Source: an uncultured bacterium (lineage in GTDB: Bacteria; Planctomycetota; Phycisphaerae; Phycisphaerales; UBA1924). Taken from it: 5,632 nucleotides of DNA. How positions within the stretch are numbered: position 1 is the first letter of the stretch; every line of letters starts with the position of its first letter. The stretch is from NCBI GenBank assembly GCA_938003595.1, contig CALKYH010000027.1, positions 1-5,632 of the forward strand, given 5' to 3'. The position numbers and the translations under genes are program-made. Shown piece after piece: positions 1-5,103 of the stretch. The notes beneath the pieces were generated by a model, which had not been told where the DNA came from, did not search any database, and saw only the letters and a list, made by a program, of their open reading frames with translations.

Positions 1-1
1 T

Positions 2-73
2 GCGGGCGTAACTCAATGGTAGAGTGTCAGCCTTCCAAGCTGAATGTTGCGCGTTCGAGTCGCGTCGCCCGCT
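2..73 (+). tRNA. tRNA-Gly (anticodon UCC)
   Basis: A complete cloverleaf can be folded. The acceptor stem is GCGGGCG (2-8) with CGCCCGC (66-72), all Watson-Crick. The D stem is ACTC (11-14) with GAGT (22-25), and the D loop carries the conserved GG. The anticodon stem is TCAGC (27-31) with GCTGA (39-43), around a 7-nt loop with TCC at 34-36. The T stem is GCGCG (49-53) with CGCGT (61-65), around TTCGAGT. The T8 and A9 linker bases are present, and the 15-48 pair would be A-U. The anticodon reads GGA and, by wobble, GGG glycine codons. The discriminator base is U, as expected for bacterial tRNA-Gly. CCA is not encoded (TTC follows), so it must be added after processing. Any promoter lies outside the window. 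Confidence 0.97.
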
Positions 74-84
74 TTCCCGTCTCC

Positions 85-89
85 GGAGG
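85..89 (+). promoter_or_regulatory. Ribosome binding site of ppk2
   Basis: A perfect GGAGG core lies 9 nt before the ATG at 99. It decides the start: the frame stays open upstream to position 24, but that extension would run through the tRNA. The site sits in the 25-nt tRNA-ppk2 spacer, so it remains on the mRNA after tRNA 3' processing. Confidence 0.8.
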
Positions 90-98
90 CCTCTCAGC

Positions 99-908
99 AT
101 GGCCGACAAGGACACCGAGCCGAAACCGAAGCGGATGAAGGGCAAGGAGTATGCGAAGGAGCTTCGCAAGCTCCAGACCAGGCTCTGCATCCTGCAGGAG
201 TGGGTGAAGCACAAGGGGCTCCGGGTCGTCATCGTCTTCGAGGGCCGCGACGGCGCCGGCAAGGGCGGCACGATTCGCGCCATCACCGAGCGCGTCAGCC
301 CGCGCGTCTTCCGCGTGGTGGCCTTGCCGGCGCCCTCCGATCGGGAGAGGTCCCAGCTCTACATCCAGCGCTACCTGACGCACTTCCCCGCCGCGGGGGA
401 GGTCGTGATCTTCGACCGAAGCTGGTACAACCGCGCCGGCGTCGAGCGCGTCATGGGCTTCTGCACCGACGAGCAGTACGAGCATTTTCTCCGCCTCGCG
501 CCGCCGGTGGAGCGCCAGTTCGTCGAGAACGGCATCATCCTGCTCAAGTACTGGATGGAGGTCGGCAACGAGGAGCAGGAGCGCCGCTTCCAGGCCCGCA
601 TCGACGACCCGCTGCGCCAGTGGAAGCTCAGCCCCATCGACCTGCCCTCCCGGGAGCGCTGGTACGACTACTCCCGCGCCCGCGACCGCATGCTCGAGGC
701 CACGGACACCGACGAGGTCCCCTGGTGGATCGTGCGTTCCGACGACAAGAAGCGGGCGCGCCTCAACTGCATCTCGCACCTGCTGAGCCAGATCCCCCAC
801 AAGAAGCTCGACCGCGACCCCATCGACCTGCCCAAGCGCTCGAAGAAGCACGCCTACGACGACCAGGCGTCCCTCGAGGGCCGGCGATTCGTGCCCGAGA
901 TCCACTGA
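99..908 (+). CDS. ppk2: Polyphosphate kinase 2 (PPK2), class I-like
   Basis: A 269-residue cytoplasmic enzyme that transfers phosphate between inorganic polyphosphate and nucleotides. Single-domain class I members mainly make NTP from NDP plus polyphosphate. The P-loop (Walker A) is GRDGAGKGG at 49-57, with K55 and the PPK2-typical D51. PAPSDRERSQ lies at 77-86. The Walker B region FDRSWYNRAGVERVMGF is at 105-121 (D106, R107). The lid region GNEEQERRFQARIDDPLRQW is at 156-175, followed by WYDYSRARD near 188-196 and the IVRSDDKKRARLN block near 211-223. All are nearly canonical for the family, and the length is normal for a one-domain PPK2. The ATG at 99 is chosen because of the GGAGG at 85-89 and because any longer start overlaps the tRNA. 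The YHS-like gene follows after 35 nt in the same direction, suggesting an operon. The preference for ADP or GDP cannot be read from the sequence. No key motif is missing. Confidence 0.95.
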   Translation: MADKDTEPKPKRMKGKEYAKELRKLQTRLCILQEWVKHKGLRVVIVFEGRDGAGKGGTIRAITERVSPRVFRVVALPAPSDRERSQLYIQRYLTHFPAAGEVVIFDRSWYNRAGVERVMGFCTDEQYEHFLRLAPPVERQFVENGIILLKYWMEVGNEEQERRFQARIDDPLRQWKLSPIDLPSRERWYDYSRARDRMLEATDTDEVPWWIVRSDDKKRARLNCISHLLSQIPHKKLDRDPIDLPKRSKKHAYDDQASLEGRRFVPEIH

Positions 909-932
909 ACCCGCAGCGACGCCGGTCGCCCC

Positions 933-936
933 GGAG
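933..936 (+). promoter_or_regulatory. Ribosome binding site of the YHS-like gene
   Basis: GGAG lies 7 nt before the ATG at 944, within the 35-nt spacer after ppk2. It supports ATG 944 over the longer open frame, which runs back to position 44 in an alternative frame of ppk2. Confidence 0.6.
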
Positions 937-943
937 CCCGACC

Positions 944-1615
944 ATGCCCACGGAATCCACTCTCAAGAGCAAGCTGGAATCGGTGAAGGCCGAGTTCAAC
1001 CAGTCCATCGAGAAACTGCGCGCCGACGCCGCGGCCAGCGCCAAGGACCTCGAGCAGCGCTACAAGCAGTACGCCAAGGCCCGCGAGGAGATCGCCGCGA
1101 AGGTGGTCCAGCCGCGCCTCGAGGAGCTGGCCGCGCAGATCCCCGGCATGCAGCACGAGCTGCAGCGCGACATCGACGGCGGCCGCCTGATCCTCCGCTT
1201 CCCCCGCACCCCCGAGCGCGCCGCCCTCATCGAGGTCGATCTGTCCATCGCCCACGACGACGCCTTCAAGAAGATCCTGTTCACCTACGAGCTCCGCATC
1301 ATCCCCGTCTTCATGGAGTTCGACAAGTTCTCGCAGTTCTCCCAGCCGCTCGACAACCTCCAGCTGCCCGCCGTCGCCGACTGGCTCGACGAGCGCCTGC
1401 TCGCCTTCATGAAGACCTATCTGAACATGCAGTTCGTCGAGCAGTACGGCAAGGACAACATGGCCACCGACCCGGTCCTCAGCCGCCGCTTCCCGCGCAA
1501 TCTCGCCGCAGGCGATGTCGAGCACAAGGGCGTCCGCTACTACTTCGTCACCAACGAGTCCATGGCCATGTTCAAGGCCAATCCGGACAGCTTCCTCGGC
1601 CGCAGCGGCGGCTGA
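944..1615 (+). CDS. Coiled-coil protein with cysteine-free YHS-like C-terminal domain
   Basis: A 223-residue protein of unknown function with no signal peptide or membrane segment, so probably cytoplasmic. Residues 5-60 are rich in Lys, Glu, Gln and Ala and look like a long amphipathic helix or coiled coil. Residues 78-165 form a mixed alpha/beta region I do not recognise (for example LILRFPRTPERAALIEVDL at 82-100, then FMEFDKFSQFSQPLD at 123-137). Residues 176-219 resemble a YHS domain: DPVLSRRF aligns with the usual DPVCGM start, HKGVRYYFVTNESMAMF (194-210) with H-x-G-x-x-YYF-C-S-x-x-C-x-x-x-F, and NPDSFLG (213-219) with the NPExYL end. The metal-binding cysteines are replaced, and the whole protein has no cysteine. 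YHS domains usually bind metals or accompany metal transporters and oxygenases, so that role is doubtful here. It lies 35 nt after ppk2 and is probably co-transcribed. The gene call is firm, the domain call moderate and the function unknown. Confidence 0.85.
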   Translation: MPTESTLKSKLESVKAEFNQSIEKLRADAAASAKDLEQRYKQYAKAREEIAAKVVQPRLEELAAQIPGMQHELQRDIDGGRLILRFPRTPERAALIEVDLSIAHDDAFKKILFTYELRIIPVFMEFDKFSQFSQPLDNLQLPAVADWLDERLLAFMKTYLNMQFVEQYGKDNMATDPVLSRRFPRNLAAGDVEHKGVRYYFVTNESMAMFKANPDSFLGRSGG

Positions 1616-1698
1616 CCCCGGGGGCCGCCCGCGACCACCGCCCCGCCGCCCGACGCGCCCTGCGCCGGTCGGGCCGGGCCCGTCCATTCGAATCACGC

Positions 1699-1726
1699 TT
1701 GGAATCGCCCGCTGTTCGTTTAGTAT
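1699..1726 (+). promoter_or_regulatory. Candidate sigma-70-like promoter upstream of the ECF sigma gene
   Basis: TTGGAA at 1699-1704 (4 of 6 against TTGACA) and TAGTAT at 1721-1726 (4 of 6 against TATAAT) are separated by 16 nt. They lie in a short stretch that is less GC-rich than its surroundings. Transcription would start near 1733, about 48 nt before the sigma factor ATG. The match is modest, and planctomycete promoter consensus is poorly defined, so this is only a candidate. Confidence 0.3.
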
Positions 1727-1734
1727 GCCGATGG

Positions 1735-1753
1735 CGCGACCCGTCGGGTCGCG
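1735..1753 (+). other. Perfect 8-bp inverted repeat (hairpin) in the sigma gene leader
   Basis: CGCGACCC (1735-1742) pairs fully with GGGTCGCG (1746-1753) around a 3-nt GTC loop. No T-run follows, so it is unlikely to be an intrinsic terminator for the upstream pair. It lies just after the candidate promoter and 27 nt before the ATG at 1781. It could be a 5' UTR stem-loop or a repressor-type operator. Its function is not shown by sequence. Confidence 0.4.
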
Positions 1754-1780
1754 GTGCGCCTCAGCTGTGGACAGGGTTGC

Positions 1781-2458
1781 ATGACGACGAGCCGCGACGA
1801 TGCCGGAAGCGCTGCAGGAACGCTGACAGACCTCATCCGTCTCGCCTCGATCCCCTCCGGCGACGAGCGCGAACTCCACGACAGACTCATGCAGGAGGCG
1901 AGGGAGGTCGTCCGTCGGGCCAAGCGACGCTACACCGGCGCCCATGCGATCGGGACCACCGATCTCCTGCACCACGCCCTCGAGCGGACCATCCTGCTGC
2001 CCGCCGCCGCGCCCGGCCAGGATCGTGTCTGGGAGAGCCGCGAGCGCTTCTTCGCGGCCGTCGCCAAGGCCACCGTCGAATCGATCGTGGACGACCATCG
2101 GCGTCGAGCGGCGCAGAAACGCGGCGGCGACGCCTCTGTGGTGGACCTCGACGCCCGGCGCGACGCCCTCGCCAGGCGTCTCCGGGAATCAGCCGCCGCG
2201 AACGCCCTGTCCGAAGAGGACCGCGCGGCCGTGGCCGAGGCCCTTCGCTCGCTCGAACGACTCGATCCCCGCGCCGCGGCCGTGGTCACGCTTCGATTCT
2301 TCTACGGCCTGAGCATGCCCGAGATTGCCTCGGCGCTCGATCAATCGGAGCGCACCGTCAAGCGCGACTGGCGCGCGGCGCGCGCCTGGCTGTTTCGAGC
2401 GCTCGGGCCGATCGCCAGGCCCGACCCCTCCGATCTGCCCCCATCCCGGCCCGATTGA
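1781..2458 (+). CDS. ECF-type RNA polymerase sigma factor (Sigma70_ECF family, kinase-linked)
   Basis: A 225-residue alternative sigma factor that would direct core RNA polymerase to its own promoter set. Residues about 30-110 match region 2 of the Sigma70_ECF type common in Planctomycetota and Acidobacteria: ELHDRLMQEAREVVRRAKRR (31-50), TTDLLHHALERTIL (59-72), WESRERFFAAVAKA (84-97) and the DHRRRAAQKRGG block (105-116). A linker of about 35 residues leads to region 4 at about 150-207: LRSLERLDPRAAAVVTLRFF, then the helix-turn-helix YGLSMPEIASALDQSERTVK (175-194) and DWRAARAWLFRAL. The ATG at 1781 is preferred. A GTG at 1754 would add nine residues outside the conserved domain. The upstream AGGG is only 4 nt away, so ribosome binding is weak. 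No anti-sigma gene is visible. The next gene, 13 nt downstream, is a membrane Ser/Thr kinase, a recurrent arrangement for planctomycete ECF factors. The promoters it recognises cannot be deduced. Confidence 0.9.
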   Translation: MTTSRDDAGSAAGTLTDLIRLASIPSGDERELHDRLMQEAREVVRRAKRRYTGAHAIGTTDLLHHALERTILLPAAAPGQDRVWESRERFFAAVAKATVESIVDDHRRRAAQKRGGDASVVDLDARRDALARRLRESAAANALSEEDRAAVAEALRSLERLDPRAAAVVTLRFFYGLSMPEIASALDQSERTVKRDWRAARAWLFRALGPIARPDPSDLPPSRPD

Positions 2459-2471
2459 CGCATCAGCCCAT

Positions 2472-4943
2472 ATGCAGGCCGAATCATCTCACAACGAGGA
2501 CCTCTCGCCGCACGCCTGGGCCGCGCTCAAGTCGCGCTTCCTCGACATCGCCGACGGCGAACTCCGGCCCACCGACGACGATTCCGGCATCCTCCGCGAA
2601 CTCCTCCACGCCGATCAATCCGCGGGCCGATTCCTCGGCGCCCTCGACGACACGAACGATCTCGCCGCCCCGAACTGGGACGAACTCACCGCGTCCCTCT
2701 CGCCCGGCGAGGTCTTCGCCGACTGCCGCATCGTCCGCCTCGCCGGCCGCGGCGGCATGAGCGAGGTCTACGAAGCCGAAGACCTGGGCCTGGGCGTCGG
2801 CCGCGACAACCAGCCCGCCGCGTCCCGGCGCATCGCCCTCAAGCTCCTGCCCGGCTCGATGGCCGACCACCGCCGACACGCCGCGCTCCGGCGCGACGCC
2901 GACGCCCTCTCCCGCCTCGCCCACCCCGGCGTCGCCCGCGTCTACCGCGGCGGGGTCGCGCCCCTGCCCGGCGGCCAGCCGCGGCCCTACCTCGCCCTCG
3001 AGTTCATCGAGGGCCCGACGATCGACCGCTTCGTCCGGGAGCAACTCCAGCGCGGCGCCAGGCGCGATCGCCTCGCCCTCGAGCTCGGCCTCCAGCTCGC
3101 CGATGCGGTCGCCTGCTCACACCGCAGCGGCGTCGTCCATCGCGACCTCAAGGCCGGCAACATCCTCGTGCGGCCCGACGGCTCTCCCGCCATCCTCGAC
3201 TTCGGCATCGCACGCCTCCTCGACGACGCGCACCCCGGCGCCCCGTCCTCCACCGTGACCATGCAGCTCGAGGGCGTCGGCAGCCTCTCCTCCATCAGCC
3301 CCGAGCGCGCCCGGGGCGAGGACTCCGGCAAGCGGGAGGATGTCTGGGCGTTGGGCGTCCTCCTGTTCGACATCGCCGCCGGCCGTCCGCCCCACGACCT
3401 GACCGACCTCCCTGCCTTCGAAGCCGCCCAGCTCATCGGCCGCGTCCCCCCGCCGCGCCTCGTGCAGGTCGCCCCCCGCACCCCGCGCGATCTCGCCACC
3501 GTCATCGACCGCTGCCTCGCCTTCGACCCCGGCGACCGCTACGCCGACGCCGGCGAGGTCCTCGCCGAGCTGCAGCGCGTCCGCGACGGCGTGGCGCCGC
3601 GCGCCAGGGCCATCGGCCCCATCGGCCGCCTCTGGCGCTGGGCCAGACGCCATCGCGCCATCGCGGCGTCCCTGGCCGCCACGCTCGTCATCCTCACCGT
3701 CTCCTCCATCTCCCTGGCCATCCTCGCCACCAACGCCGCATCCGCCCGCCGCCTCGCCGAGGAACGGCGCGCTTCGAGCGAAGCAGTCGCCAATGGGCTG
3801 CTGTTCGAAGTGTCCGAAGCGCTCATCGGTGTGCCGGGCGCGAGCGAGGCCCGCGCGCGGCTGCTGGAGATCGGCCTCGAGTACGCCGAAGCCGCCCTGG
3901 CTCGCGAGGGTGAGCTCGATAGCGCCAGCCGCCTGGCCCTCGCCCGAGCCCTGGTCTCGCTCGGCTCCGCGAGATTCGTCCGAGGCGTCGCCGGTGAAGG
4001 CGCCCGCCGCGCCGGCGAGGCCTTCGAACGCGGCCGCGACCTTGCGATCGGCGTCGCCGACGAACGAGAGGCCGGCTCGCCCGAACAGGCCGAGGCTCTC
4101 GGCCTCGCCGCCATGGCCGCGCGCCTGGCCGCGTTCGCGGCGGACTCCATGGGCGCCGAGCATCTGGATGTCTCCGTCCTCCAACTGCCCAAGTCCCTCG
4201 CCGAGCGGGCGCTCGCGATCGATCCGACACAGCGCGAGGCGCTGCTCGCGCTCGCCTATGTCCACATCTGGCTGGGCGACGACGCCAGACAGCGGGGCGA
4301 CTGGCGATCGGGCGTCGACCTCGCTCGACAGGCCGTCGATTGCCTGACGCCGCTGTGCGACGCGTCGCCCGACGACGGCGAGGCACACTCCATGCTCGCG
4401 CTCTCGTGGAGCGCGCTGGCGCAGCGCCTCTGCTGGGCCCGCATGGACGGTCAGCCCGTCGGGGCCATCGAGGAGGCCCGACGCGCCGTCGAGGTCGCCG
4501 AGGCCGCCGCACTGCTCGACCCCTACCCCCAGGCGCAGGCCCGGCGCTGGGGCTGCCGCATCATCCTCGCCCGGGCGATCCGGCTCGAGCGGCCCGACCA
4601 GACCGAAGACGCCGCCCGCGCCCTGCTTGAAGCCGTCGCCGGCGTCGAGGCCGTCGCGGCCCGCGACCCCGAGGACACACAGGTCGCCCGGGACATGACC
4701 GCCCTCTGCGGCCTTGCCGGCGAAGAGTTCGAGGCCCTCGCCCCGCTGGCCCCCACGCCGGAGGCCAGGACCGCGTATCTCGCCCAGGCGCTGCGCCTGA
4801 CCGAGCGGAGTCTGGCCCTCATGATCGATCGGGCCGAACGCGGTCTGGCCCTCGCCCACGAGCGCGCCCTGCGCGAGCGGGCCCTGGCCGCGCTGGAGCG
4901 GCTCCGGGCCCAGCTCGGCGCAGCCCTTCCGGCCAACCCCTGA
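2472..4943 (+). CDS. Transmembrane Hanks-type Ser/Thr protein kinase with TPR-like C-terminal region
   Basis: An 823-residue protein. Residues 1-80 are an acidic N-terminal extension, as seen in many planctomycete kinases. The kinase domain spans about 84-370: Gly-rich loop AGRGGMSEVY (91-100), ATP-binding Lys in IALKLL (K124), catalytic loop VVHRDLKAGN (221-230, D225), Mg-binding DFG (243-245), Ser/Thr-rich activation segment (259-275), SPE in place of APE (276-278), and DVWALG (290-295). The alpha-C position normally held by Glu appears to be Asp142. About 18 extra residues lie between beta-2 and K124. A single membrane helix (about 396-420) follows the basic stretch RLWRWARRHR, which predicts a cytoplasmic kinase and an exported C-terminus. 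Residues 430-823 are Ala/Leu/Glu/Arg-rich helices resembling degenerate TPRs, a likely sensor or protein-binding region. The gene follows the sigma factor by 13 nt and is probably co-transcribed, so the sigma factor is a plausible substrate. The ATG at 2472 has no Shine-Dalgarno. An upstream in-frame ATG at 2325 lies inside the sigma gene and would only add a Pro/Arg/Ser-rich shadow peptide. Confidence 0.92.
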   Translation: MQAESSHNEDLSPHAWAALKSRFLDIADGELRPTDDDSGILRELLHADQSAGRFLGALDDTNDLAAPNWDELTASLSPGEVFADCRIVRLAGRGGMSEVYEAEDLGLGVGRDNQPAASRRIALKLLPGSMADHRRHAALRRDADALSRLAHPGVARVYRGGVAPLPGGQPRPYLALEFIEGPTIDRFVREQLQRGARRDRLALELGLQLADAVACSHRSGVVHRDLKAGNILVRPDGSPAILDFGIARLLDDAHPGAPSSTVTMQLEGVGSLSSISPERARGEDSGKREDVWALGVLLFDIAAGRPPHDLTDLPAFEAAQLIGRVPPPRLVQVAPRTPRDLATVIDRCLAFDPGDRYADAGEVLAELQRVRDGVAPRARAIGPIGRLWRWARRHRAIAASLAATLVILTVSSISLAILATNAASARRLAEERRASSEAVANGLLFEVSEALIGVPGASEARARLLEIGLEYAEAALAREGELDSASRLALARALVSLGSARFVRGVAGEGARRAGEAFERGRDLAIGVADEREAGSPEQAEALGLAAMAARLAAFAADSMGAEHLDVSVLQLPKSLAERALAIDPTQREALLALAYVHIWLGDDARQRGDWRSGVDLARQAVDCLTPLCDASPDDGEAHSMLALSWSALAQRLCWARMDGQPVGAIEEARRAVEVAEAAALLDPYPQAQARRWGCRIILARAIRLERPDQTEDAARALLEAVAGVEAVAARDPEDTQVARDMTALCGLAGEEFEALAPLAPTPEARTAYLAQALRLTERSLALMIDRAERGLALAHERALRERALAALERLRAQLGAALPANP

Positions 4944-5103
4944 GCCGCCCAGAACTTGTCCCTGTCCGGATCCTGACTACGCAACTTCTCTCTGGAGAGG
5001 GGCTGCCCGGTTGGCCAATGGAGGCCGCCTCGGTCGGCTCCGGAGTCGGAATCCGCATGGGCGTCCCGCGCCTGTGCCGGACCCAGGAACGGAGAAGTCG
5101 AGG
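4944..5103 (+). other. Intergenic spacer between kinase and secreted-protein genes
   Basis: These 160 nt hold no supported gene. A weak hairpin (4985-4991 with 4996-5002, partly G-U) and short palindromes such as TTGGCCAA and CTCCGGAG are present. I see no T-run typical of an intrinsic terminator and no convincing -35/-10 pair. The kinase transcript probably ends, and the next one begins, somewhere here, but the sites are not visible. Confidence 0.5.
5091..5097 (+). promoter_or_regulatory. Ribosome binding site of the secreted repeat protein
   Basis: GGAGAAG lies 6 nt before the ATG at 5104. With the signal peptide that follows, it fixes the start of a gene whose stop lies beyond the window. 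Confidence 0.75.

Noticed and set aside
24..98. Upstream extension of the ppk2 frame giving 25 more residues
   Set aside because: It runs through the tRNA-Gly gene. The GGAGG at 85-89 and family-typical protein start support ATG 99.
44..943. 300-codon open extension in front of the YHS-like gene
   Set aside because: It overlaps ppk2 in another frame and is Pro/Arg/Gly-rich with no recognisable motif. It is a GC-rich shadow, and GGAG before ATG 944 marks the real start.
1616..1623. CCCCGGGG palindrome after the YHS-like gene
   Set aside because: It has no loop and cannot form a useful hairpin. Such short palindromes are expected in sequence this GC-rich.
854..2098. 414-codon open frame on the minus strand
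   Set aside because: Antisense to three convincing + strand genes, low complexity, no family motif. Long antisense frames are expected at this GC content.
2325..2471. Longer kinase start at an in-frame ATG inside the sigma gene
   Set aside because: The added 49 residues are compositionally a shadow of the sigma gene and match no kinase N-terminus.
1699..2760. 353-codon + strand frame overlapping the sigma factor
   Set aside because: Arg/Pro/Ser-rich and without motifs. It overlaps the conserved sigma region 2 and 4 coding sequence and the start of the kinase gene.
3117..4859. 580-codon open frame on the minus strand opposite the kinase
   Set aside because: Gly/Ala/Glu/Asp-rich mirror of the kinase gene's codon pattern with no domain signature. 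The + strand carries unmistakable kinase motifs.
4956..4985. TTGTCC as a -35 box for the secreted-protein gene
   Set aside because: No acceptable -10 hexamer at 15-19 nt spacing. Too weak to report.
4985..5002. Stem-loop after the kinase gene as an intrinsic terminator
   Set aside because: Only four or five Watson-Crick pairs plus G-U pairs, and no T-run follows.
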